DNA of 5,718 nt from Deltaproteobacteria bacterium. Lineage in GTDB: Bacteria; Desulfobacterota; Desulfovibrionia; Desulfovibrionales; Desulfovibrionaceae. The position numbers and the translations under genes were made by a program. How positions within the stretch are numbered: position 1 is the stretch's first letter; every line of letters begins with the position of its first letter. The notes under the pieces were generated by a model. The model was not told where the DNA came from. It did not search any database and saw nothing but the letters and a program-made list of their open reading frames with translations. Location: contig JANXYI010000391.1 of the NCBI GenBank assembly GCA_025350085.1, positions 1 through 5,718 on the forward strand. The letters run 5' to 3'. Below are positions 1 to 4,487 of this stretch, piece by piece.

Positions 1-94
1 CCAGCTTCTGCCCCAGCAGGTGGTTGAGAAGCGTGCTCTTTCCGGCATTGGGCGGGCCCAGGAGGGCCACGTGGCCGAAGCGGTGGGTGGTCAT
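1..94 (-). CDS. era: GTPase Era, N-terminal fragment (continues beyond window start)
   Basis: Only the first 31 codons are present. Seen: the start reads [20 protein letters not shown], and the fragment ends [10 protein letters not shown]. Residues 13-20 (GPPNAGKS) form the G1/Walker A loop that binds GTP phosphates. The 'TLLNxLxGQKL' continuation is typical of Era rather than Der or ObgE. Known of the family: Era is an essential GTPase that binds the 3' end of 16S rRNA and assists 30S subunit maturation, using a C-terminal KH domain that would lie outside this window. The ATG at 92-94 is supported by a GAGGA ribosome-binding site six bases upstream (about 101-105). It lies about 190 bp downstream of the M24 peptidase gene on the same strand, so it probably has its own promoter. 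Der is the main alternative name. Confidence 0.85.
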   Translation of the reverse strand, partial: MTTHRFGHVALLGPPNAGKSTLLNHLLGQKL

Positions 95-111
95 GCAAAA
101 TCCTCGGTGTG

Positions 112-138
112 ATTACAGTATGGCGCAACAGCAGACAA
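112..138 (-). promoter_or_regulatory. Possible sigma-70 promoter for era
   Basis: On the minus strand, TGTAAT (112-117, five of six matches to TATAAT) is preceded by TTGTCT (133-138, four of six to TTGACA). The spacing is 15 bp, shorter than the ideal 17. It sits 17 bases before the era start codon, which allows a short leader. It is the best candidate in this gap, but the evidence is only a pattern match. Confidence 0.3.
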
Positions 139-208
139 TGACACGTGCCGCGTTGCGTCGGCCACTGATAGCAGAGGATGGCGCGGCCGTCGATGAGTGA
201 GGCGGGGG

Positions 209-222
209 GCCGGTCAACCGGC
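209..222. repeat. 14-bp inverted repeat in the era upstream gap
   Basis: GCCGGTCAACCGGC pairs with itself as a 5-6 bp GC stem around a 2-4 base loop. It lies in the non-coding gap between the M24 peptidase gene and era. It has no T-tract on either side, so it is not a classic terminator; it could be an operator or a chance palindrome in GC-rich DNA. Confidence 0.3.
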
Positions 223-250
223 GGGAACAGGGACCAGCGGCGCAACCGCT

Positions 251-306
251 GCCGACACGGGAGGGCTCGGCAGCCCTCGGCGACACTAGAGGGCTCGACA
301 GCCCTC
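251..306 (-). repeat. Two tandem 28-bp hairpin units overlapping the 3' end of the peptidase gene
   Basis: Read on the minus strand, 306-279 and 278-251 are two adjacent 28-bp units that match at 24 of 28 positions. Each begins with a self-complementary block: GAGGGCT, a four-base loop (GTCG or GCCG with the flanking bases), then AGCCCTC. Each ends with GTGTCG plus two bases. The first unit encodes the last six residues (EGCRAL) and the TAG stop of the M24 peptidase. The second lies just after it in non-coding DNA. The hairpins resemble transcription terminators, but neither is followed by a U-tract in the direction of transcription. They may instead stabilise the mRNA 3' end or cause weak termination. 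Confidence 0.75.
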
Positions 307-1371
307 TTCGGTCACGACCACCATGTACTCCCAGCGCACGCCGCCCCAGGTCGGGTCGTACAGGCCGGGCTCCACGGTGACGACCATGCCGGCCTCGAAG
401 GCGCCCTCGGCGCGCGGCGACAGGCTCGGCCCCTCGTGGGTCTCCAGGCCGATGCCGTGGCCCAGCGAATGCGTGAACTGTTCGGCCACGCCCGCGTCCT
501 CGAAGACCCGGCGCGCGGCCTGGTAGGCGTCGGCCATCTTGACGCCGGGTCGGATGACCTCCATGGCCGCCTTTTGCGCGGCAATGACCAGGCGCTTGGT
601 CTCCTGGAAGCGTTCGGAAGGCTCGCGGCCCACCCAGAAGGTGCGCGTCTGGTCCGAGCAGTAGCCGTGCAGGCGGCAGCCCGCGTCCACCAGCACCAGG
701 GCCTCGCGCTCGATTTTTGTCTCGCCGGGGATGGCGTGGGGCAGGGCCGCGTTCTTGCCCACGCCCACGATGGACGGGAAGGAGAGGGCCTCGGCCCCGG
801 CCTCGCGGAACAGGCGCTCGATGGCCCAGGCCGCCTCGGCCTCGGCCAGACCGGGCACCAGCACGTCCGGCAGGGCGCGCATGACCCGGTGGTTCAGCCC
901 GCAGGCCGCGCGCAGGGCCTCCACCTCGCCGGGCTCCTTGATCAGCCGCAGGCGCTCCACCAGACCGTCCGCCGGGGTGAGCTCTAAATGCTCGCGCAGG
1001 GCCTCATGGTCGAACACGCTCACGGCCTTGGGATCAAAGCCGAGCGCGCGCACGCCCCGGCCCTTCAAAAATTCGGCCAGGGCCGTGTGCTTGCCGGATC
1101 CGTAGATGCACAGGTCCTCGGACGGCCAGAGGCGCCTGGCCGCGTCGGTGAAGCGCGCGTCCGTGAACAGGGCGTCGCGGCCGTCGGCCAGGACCACCAG
1201 CCAGCCCACGGACTCGTTGCACTGGGAGTCGTGCTGCTCGAAGCCGGAGAGATAGAAGCGGTTGGCCGCAAAGCTCACGAGCAAGGCCGGGACCCCGGCC
1301 TCGGTGAGCAGGCCGCGCAGGCGTTCGCGGCGGTTCTCGAACAGGATGCGCTCATCTGCGTTCAGGTCCAT
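286..1371 (-). CDS. M24-family metallopeptidase (Xaa-Pro aminopeptidase / prolidase-like)
   Basis: A 361-residue protein with the two-domain plan of the family. Residues 1 to about 140 are the creatinase-like N-terminal domain, and about 145-361 the 'pita-bread' catalytic domain. The five expected metal ligands are visible: D229 (LVDAG), D240 (SDQTRTF), H305 (HSLGHGIGLETHE), E334 (VTVEPG) and E348 (GVRWEYMVVVTEE). H212 (LPHAIPG) is the usual catalytic histidine. Family knowledge: cytosolic enzymes of this type, with two Mn or Co ions, remove an N-terminal residue next to proline or split Xaa-Pro dipeptides; sequence alone does not separate these activities. I chose the ATG at 1371, not one at 1416, because AGGAGA lies about 10 bases upstream and the N-terminus [18 protein letters not shown] fits the family. 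Its start overlaps the end of the FAD protein gene by 10 bp, which suggests translational coupling. Odd: the usual Asp after the last ligand Glu (RIED) is Tyr here. Confidence 0.9.
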   Translation of the reverse strand: MDLNADERILFENRRERLRGLLTEAGVPALLVSFAANRFYLSGFEQHDSQCNESVGWLVVLADGRDALFTDARFTDAARRLWPSEDLCIYGSGKHTALAEFLKGRGVRALGFDPKAVSVFDHEALREHLELTPADGLVERLRLIKEPGEVEALRAACGLNHRVMRALPDVLVPGLAEAEAAWAIERLFREAGAEALSFPSIVGVGKNAALPHAIPGETKIEREALVLVDAGCRLHGYCSDQTRTFWVGREPSERFQETKRLVIAAQKAAMEVIRPGVKMADAYQAARRVFEDAGVAEQFTHSLGHGIGLETHEGPSLSPRAEGAFEAGMVVTVEPGLYDPTWGGVRWEYMVVVTEEGCRAL

Positions 1372-2738
1372 GTGTAGGTCTTCTCCTGTGTTGCCTGGAT
1401 CATGCGCTCGGCCCATTCCACGCCCTGCATGACGCTGTGGTCCATGTTGCCCACCTCATACTTCCAGCCGCCAAAGCGCCCGCGCGAAAAGATCTGCACG
1501 GACTCCAGCCAGGGCTGGATGGCGCGCAGGGCCTGGTCGCGCTCCAGGCAGGGCACGGGGTAGCCGTAGTCCACGCTCATCTCGAAGCGGCTCTCGATCT
1601 TGCGCCGGGCGCTTCCGGGCAGCAGGCCCACGTTGCCCAGGCCCGCGATGGTGCGCTCCATGAGCGTGGCGCGGTCCTCGGGCTTGTGCTCCGAGAAGCT
1701 CGTCTCGCACAAAAAGGCCGCGCGCTTGGGGCCCACAGGCTCGCGCGGCACGTTGGCCGGGGCGTAGTTGTGGAAATTGGTCACGCGGTAGAACGGGCAG
1801 TCGTCCTCCGCAAAATACATCCAGCAGCGCCGGTCGCGCCTACCCGCAAACCGGGGCCGCGCGCCCACGCCCACGCCCGCCACATGGACCCCGTTGTGCT
1901 TGAGCCGCTGCGCGGCCTCCATGGCGGCGTCCGGGGGCGAGAGCAGCTGATTCGTCATCAGCAGGTCCAGCGGTGCGGTGTTCAGAAGTGCGCCGTAGGC
2001 GATGGTCTCACCCGAGGCCGTGGTCAGGGTCTTGCCCGCCGCATCGATGCGCGCCACGGCCTCATTGTAGCGGATGCGCTCCGCAAGTGGCGCGGCCATG
2101 CGCCGGAAGATCTCGCCCGTGCCGCCAAAGGCCGGGAAGGTGAAGCCGTTGTTCGGCCCCCAGCCGACCTCGTCGCGCTCCAGGATGATGTTCCTCAGCA
2201 CCCCTTCCAGGTCCGCGGGGCTCACCCGCTCGCCCACCCAGGAGGCGGACATCAGCGCGGGCGGAGTCGCCCAGACCTTGAAGTTGTAAGGCCAGAGAAA
2301 AACGTTGCCGATGCCCTCGCCGAACACGCAGTGGATCCACTCCTGGAAGTTTTTGGGCGGGCCTGCGGGCCTGCGGCCGGGCAGAAGCCCGCGCACGCAT
2401 TCCCAGCGCGCACCGCGCGGCAGGTGGCGGATGTTGTTCTGGAAGGGATAGGGCACCCAGGCCCCGCGCACCCGGATGTACGCCCGGCGCTCGTGCCTCA
2501 GCTGGTCCGCGCCCAGGAGCTCGTCCAGCAGGCGGTCGAAATACTCATAGTGCGAAAAAACCACGTGCCCGCCGATGTCCCAGGTGTAGCCCTGGGCATC
2601 CTTGAAGCTGGCGGCCAGGCCGCCGGGGTGGGCATTTTTTTCCAGGACCACAAAGTTGTGCTGGCCCAGTTCCGTGAGCCTGCGCGCAGCCCCCAGACCC
2701 GTGGGCCCGGCCCCGATGATGGCGTAATCGACCTGCAT
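1362..2738 (-). CDS. FAD-dependent UDP-galactopyranose-mutase-like / protoporphyrinogen-oxidase-like protein
   Basis: A 458-residue soluble flavoprotein. Seen: the N-terminal dinucleotide-binding motif [13 protein letters not shown] (4-16), the ribose-binding Glu33 (VVLEKN), the GG pair at 39-40, and DIGGHVVFS (54-62). Further on come VPYPFQNNI (95-103), [23 protein letters not shown] (150-172), and a C-terminal FAD motif at about 420-433 ([14 protein letters not shown]). This order and the last motif match the UDP-galactopyranose mutase / 'NAD(P)-binding Rossmann' group, many of which act in sugar or polysaccharide metabolism. The true substrate cannot be read from the sequence, and there is no glycosyltransferase neighbour here to support a polysaccharide role. 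The ATG at 2738 is preferred over one at 2804 because AGGGGAGA lies four bases upstream and the Rossmann fold starts right after it. It is the first gene of a two-gene unit with the M24 peptidase. Confidence 0.85.
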   Translation of the reverse strand: MQVDYAIIGAGPTGLGAARRLTELGQHNFVVLEKNAHPGGLAASFKDAQGYTWDIGGHVVFSHYEYFDRLLDELLGADQLRHERRAYIRVRGAWVPYPFQNNIRHLPRGARWECVRGLLPGRRPAGPPKNFQEWIHCVFGEGIGNVFLWPYNFKVWATPPALMSASWVGERVSPADLEGVLRNIILERDEVGWGPNNGFTFPAFGGTGEIFRRMAAPLAERIRYNEAVARIDAAGKTLTTASGETIAYGALLNTAPLDLLMTNQLLSPPDAAMEAAQRLKHNGVHVAGVGVGARPRFAGRRDRRCWMYFAEDDCPFYRVTNFHNYAPANVPREPVGPKRAAFLCETSFSEHKPEDRATLMERTIAGLGNVGLLPGSARRKIESRFEMSVDYGYPVPCLERDQALRAIQPWLESVQIFSRGRFGGWKYEVGNMDHSVMQGVEWAERMIQATQEKTYTWT

Positions 2739-2877
2739 GGATCTCCCCTTCACGGCGGCGCCCAGAATCCGCAACGGGTCAAATTTGCCGCTTGCGCACC
2801 GCACCCAGCTATCCTATCACGGATCATGCCGGAAAAGGTCTGCCGCCTCCCGCGCGCGTCGCCCACCTTTCTCCCGG

Positions 2878-2913
2878 CCGTCATGCAACCGTCACACGGC
2901 AGAACGACATGAT
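2878..2913 (+). promoter_or_regulatory. Pho-box-like PhoB site with candidate -10, ahead of the pst remnant
   Basis: CCGTCAT (2878-2884) and CCGTCAC (2889-2895) form an 11-bp-period direct repeat separated by GCAA. This is the geometry of the PhoB Pho box (CTGTCAT, four bases, CTGTCAC), with one mismatch in each half. CATGAT (2908-2913) lies 12 bases after it and matches TATAAT at four of six positions, near the expected place for a PhoB-activated promoter that lacks its own -35. It lies 61 bases before the PstS-type signal peptide start, which fits a phosphate-starvation promoter for the former pst operon. Function is inferred. Confidence 0.55.
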
Positions 2914-2956
2914 GCCTCGTGCCAGGGTGAACATCAACCCCTTCGGCGGCTCACCC

Positions 2957-3037
2957 ATGAAACGTCTTCTCGTCACCGCCCTGTGTGCCCTCGCGGTGCT
3001 CATGCTGGCCTTCATGAGCGGACCATCGCCAGCGTGA
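2957..3037 (+). pseudogene. PstS-type signal peptide remnant
   Basis: A 26-codon reading frame begins [20 protein letters not shown] and stops at TGA 3035-3037. It has the n-region (KR), the hydrophobic core (about residues 4-20) and a SGPSPA tail of a Sec signal peptide, then nothing. The match to the start of a phosphate-binding protein PstS is an inference. It rests on the Pho-box-like site upstream and on the PstC fragment fused immediately downstream, since pstS usually precedes pstC. No mature PstS sequence remains, and no strong ribosome-binding site precedes the ATG. A real small secreted or membrane peptide is possible but less likely. Confidence 0.6.
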
Positions 3038-3312
3038 GCGAGGATGCCATCTTCGCCGTGCCATGCGAGCTCAAGGGGGCCAGCCTGGCGCTCGGGGCCA
3101 CGCACCTGGAGACGCTGTTGCGCGTGACCCTGCCCGCCGCGCTCTCCGGCATCGGCACCGCGGTGATCCTGGGCATGAGCCGGGCCATCGGCGAGACCAT
3201 GGTCGTACTCATGGTGGCGGGCACCGCGCTCGTGCTCATAGCACTCGTGCTTGGCATGAACCTGGCGGCCATCTTTCTGCGCGCCTGGCTGCAAAAGCGC
3301 AACGCACGGTAA
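3019..3312 (+). pseudogene. pstC: PstC phosphate ABC permease, C-terminal remnant with internal deletion
   Basis: About 97 codons are recognisable, against roughly 300 in intact PstC. The fragment opens [14 protein letters not shown] (from 3022). It continues through the cytoplasmic EAA-type loop, [27 protein letters not shown] (about 3070-3150), which contacts the PstB ATPase. Then comes the PstC signature [17 protein letters not shown] (3172-3222); PstA normally has GETAPLL here. The sequence next jumps to [16 protein letters not shown], the usual last membrane helix, omitting some 35-45 residues around 3223-3229. The fragment is in a different frame from the signal peptide it is joined to, has no start codon of its own that would restore PstC, and lacks most membrane helices. 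It is therefore non-functional as a transporter. PstA, PstB and PhoU genes do not follow. Confidence 0.85.
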
Positions 3313-3326
3313 CGGCGGAAGAGAAT

Positions 3327-3370
3327 ATGCCTCCGGCGGCCAAGGGGCCTTGAAGCCCCTTGGAACCCCC
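3327..3370 (+). repeat. Palindromic intergenic element (possible dispersed repeat / terminator)
   Basis: ATGCCTCCGGCGGCC leads into a perfect 9-bp stem: CCAAGGGGC (3340-3348), a six-base loop, then GCCCCTTGG (3355-3363). AACCCCC follows. There is no T-tract on the plus strand, so intrinsic termination would be weak. The arrangement 'CCTCCGGCGG + GC hairpin + ACCCC' is one I recall as recurring between genes in Desulfovibrio-type genomes, which would make it a dispersed repeat. That is memory, not a search. It lies just after the pstC remnant and before the strong terminator. Confidence 0.55.
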
Positions 3371-3386
3371 GTTGCGCAGCAGGCGC

Positions 3387-3412
3387 AAAAAAGGGCCTTT
3401 CGGCCCTTTTTT
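3387..3412. terminator. Bidirectional intrinsic terminator
   Basis: A six-A run plus GGGCC (3387-3397) pairs with GGCCC plus a six-T run (3402-3412) around a TTTC loop. Read on either strand this gives a GC stem followed by a T-tract, so it can terminate both the plus-strand pst remnant and the minus-strand mucR-type gene, whose stop codon lies 15 bases before it. Confidence 0.9.
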
Positions 3413-3427
3413 CGTCGCTGCGGTGCG

Positions 3428-3823
3428 CTACTTCTTGATGCGCTTTTCCCAGAGCTTCATGTCCTTCATCTTCTTGCGGCGCTGGCGCTGCAGTTCCTTG
3501 CACACCAGCGGGGTCTTCTTGGCGTAGCCCCACTTCGCGCGATACTCGTCCGGGGTCAGGCCGAACTTGGCCAGGTGGCGCTTGGTCAGCACCTTGAAAT
3601 TCTTGCCGGATTCCAGGCAGATGATGCTCTTCTCGCGGATGGCCTTCTTGGGGTCGGCCAGGGGCTCGCAGGCGGGCTCCTCACCGTTCCCGGCCGCCTC
3701 GCCAAGCTTGCGGATGCCGCTCTCCAGGCCCTTGATCAGCGAGAGTATCTCGTCCTCGGACATGGTCCGCACAGTGGCCTGGGCTTTCACGATATCGAGG
3801 GCTTCCTTCAAATAATCGTCCAT
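3428..3823 (-). CDS. MucR/Ros-family transcriptional regulator
   Basis: A 131-residue protein. Seen: a helical N-terminal part (1-45), a variable linker, then the MucR core. The core runs SIICLESGKNFKVLTKRHL (66-84), then GLTPDEYRAKWGY (88-100) and KTPLVCKEL, with a very basic tail (RQRRKKMKDMKLWEKRIKK). Family knowledge: MucR/Ros proteins bind AT-rich DNA as oligomers through the N-terminal part and act as pleiotropic repressors, often of their own genes. The Ros zinc site is Cys-x2-Cys...His...His. Here C69 and H83 remain, but the second Cys is Ser72 and no His follows in the usual place, so zinc binding is doubtful. The start is firm: AGGAGG lies five bases upstream. It is divergent from the zinc-ribbon gene and has a strong terminator. 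Which genes it controls cannot be told. Confidence 0.88.
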   Translation of the reverse strand: MDDYLKEALDIVKAQATVRTMSEDEILSLIKGLESGIRKLGEAAGNGEEPACEPLADPKKAIREKSIICLESGKNFKVLTKRHLAKFGLTPDEYRAKWGYAKKTPLVCKELQRQRRKKMKDMKLWEKRIKK

Positions 3824-3865
3824 CGCGTCCTCCTAGGGGGTTCATGCGCTTGGGCGCGTGGTGCA

Positions 3866-3888
3866 ACGGGTGCACGGGTGTAAACGGG
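3866..3888. repeat. Short ACGGG direct repeats in the mucR leader
   Basis: ACGGGTGC (3866-3873), ACGGGTGT (3874-3881) and ACGGG (3884-3888) follow each other between the regulator's ribosome-binding site and the AT-rich island. They could be a protein-binding array or a chance cluster; nothing else supports a role. Confidence 0.3.
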
Positions 3889-3939
3889 CCTGCGCGCACG
3901 AAAATACGGAAATGGCCTGGGGAAGTAAAGGCGTAACCC

Positions 3940-3971
3940 ATAAAAATATACACGGAGATATACGTATATGC
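3940..3971. promoter_or_regulatory. AT-rich divergent regulatory island with 12-bp palindrome
   Basis: A run of strongly AT-rich DNA stands out in otherwise GC-rich sequence. It contains ATATAC twice with a 12-bp period (3946-3951 and 3958-3963), and the perfect palindrome ATATACGTATAT (3958-3969). On the minus strand TATATT (3945-3950) matches a -10 box at five of six positions and points towards the mucR-type gene; no good -35 is seen. On the plus strand TATACA/TATACG could serve the zinc-ribbon gene. MucR proteins are known to prefer AT-rich sites with TpA steps and often repress themselves, so an autoregulatory operator is a reasonable inference. Confidence 0.5.
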
Positions 3972-4047
3972 GAAGGAGGTATAGCTGCTCCTGTATCCGG
4001 CGCTGCTATTCCGCAAGGGGGGGCTTGCGCTTTAGGCAGAGAAGCTT
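3972..4047 (+). other. Leader between the AT-rich island and the zinc-ribbon gene, with hairpins
   Basis: If transcription starts in the AT-rich island, this is the 5' leader of the zinc-ribbon gene. CGCAAG (4012-4017) pairs with CTTGCG (4024-4029) around a six-G loop. ATAGC (3981-3985) can pair with GCTAT further on. GCTGCT occurs twice. I do not recognise a known riboswitch class. No credible small gene is seen: the frame opened by ATG 3968 gives a short Arg/Cys-rich peptide with no domain. Confidence 0.3.
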
Positions 4048-4110
4048 ATGTTGGAGTCGGAGGAGAAACACAGGCCCGGCATGAGATCTGAACATCCCAT
4101 GGAGGTCGAC

Positions 4111-4374
4111 ATGGATACAAAACACTACGACCCCGAGCTTCTGTATGTGGAATGCGCCCGTTGCGGACAGCCCGTGCTCTGGAGCCCGGGCGACACCACG
4201 CGCATCCTGGCCTGGGCCGGCATCGACACAGTCAACCTGGACGAGAAGTGCATGATCGTGTCCGACGGCTGCCCCGGCTGCCAGCCCGAGCAGAGCAGCT
4301 TCAGCACCCAGGTGGTGCGCCTGCGCAAGTCTCCTGAGGGCCGTGCCCGCCCCCAGGGCGTGCCCGTGAACTGA
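4111..4374 (+). CDS. Small zinc-ribbon-like protein, conserved-hypothetical type
   Basis: An 87-residue soluble protein of unknown function. Seen: CARC (15-18) and CPGC (54-57) are two CxxC knuckles about 35 residues apart, as in zinc ribbons, with an extra Cys47. Between them lies LAWAGIDTVNLDEKCMIVSDG. The C-terminus is basic and Pro/Gly-rich, probably disordered. No signal peptide or membrane segment is seen. Start: in-frame ATGs exist at 4048, 4081 and 4099, but only the ATG at 4111 has a good ribosome-binding site (GGAGGT at 4101-4106, four bases away, slightly short). It begins MDTKHYDPELLYVECARCGQ, right at the first knuckle. It is divergent from the MucR-type regulator, shares its AT-rich upstream region, and is followed by a strong terminator, so it is monocistronic. 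It might bind zinc and then protein or nucleic acid; I recognise no specific family. Confidence 0.75.
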   Translation: MDTKHYDPELLYVECARCGQPVLWSPGDTTRILAWAGIDTVNLDEKCMIVSDGCPGCQPEQSSFSTQVVRLRKSPEGRARPQGVPVN

Positions 4375-4404
4375 CGCCGCCTCATACCTGAACCGACAGC
4401 TCCA

Positions 4405-4456
4405 CGCCGGAGCCGGGACGCGCGACACATGTCGTCCCGGCTCCGGCGGTTCTTTT
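4405..4456 (+). terminator. Intrinsic terminator after the zinc-ribbon gene
   Basis: A perfect 16-bp stem, CGCCGGAGCCGGGACG (4405-4420) with CGTCCCGGCTCCGGCG (4433-4448), is followed by GTTCTTTT. The 12-base loop contains GACACATGTC, which can pair further as a nested hairpin. The T-rich run follows on the plus strand only, so it serves the zinc-ribbon gene. It also separates that gene from moaA, which converges on it 40 bases away. Confidence 0.85.
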
Positions 4457-4487
4457 GAGGCGTGTCGAGTTCCGGCCTCGGGAGGGG

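Noticed and set aside
178..987. A 269-codon plus-strand open frame opposite the M24 peptidase gene
   Set aside because: It runs antisense to the metal-binding motifs and has no recognisable domain or credible translation start.
2739..2850. A sigma-70 promoter for the flavoprotein gene, including TTGACC on the minus strand
   Set aside because: TTGACC has no -10-like box at a suitable distance, and the TAGGAT further upstream lacks a convincing -35. No specific promoter can be supported.
1437..2912. A 491-codon open frame on the plus strand opposite the flavoprotein gene
   Set aside because: It is His/Ala/Gly/Arg-rich with no recognisable domain and no ribosome-binding site. The opposite strand encodes a protein with clear FAD motifs throughout, so this is an antisense shadow caused by high GC.
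2881..3533. Minus-strand open frames across the pst remnant and terminator
   Set aside because: They cross a strong bidirectional terminator and a region where the plus strand is clearly PstC-derived.
3863..4090. A known riboswitch, tRNA or CRISPR array in the gap
   Set aside because: No tRNA arms or CCA end, no regularly spaced repeats with spacers, and no riboswitch core that I recognise.
3858..4091. A 77-codon plus-strand open frame in the mucR/zinc-ribbon gap
   Set aside because: It starts at GTG without a ribosome-binding site, crosses the likely divergent promoter and has no recognisable sequence.
4048..4110. An N-terminal extension of the zinc-ribbon protein starting at ATG 4048, 4081 or 4099
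   Set aside because: None has a properly spaced ribosome-binding site, and the added residues are unlike a domain. The ATG at 4111 has GGAGGT just upstream.
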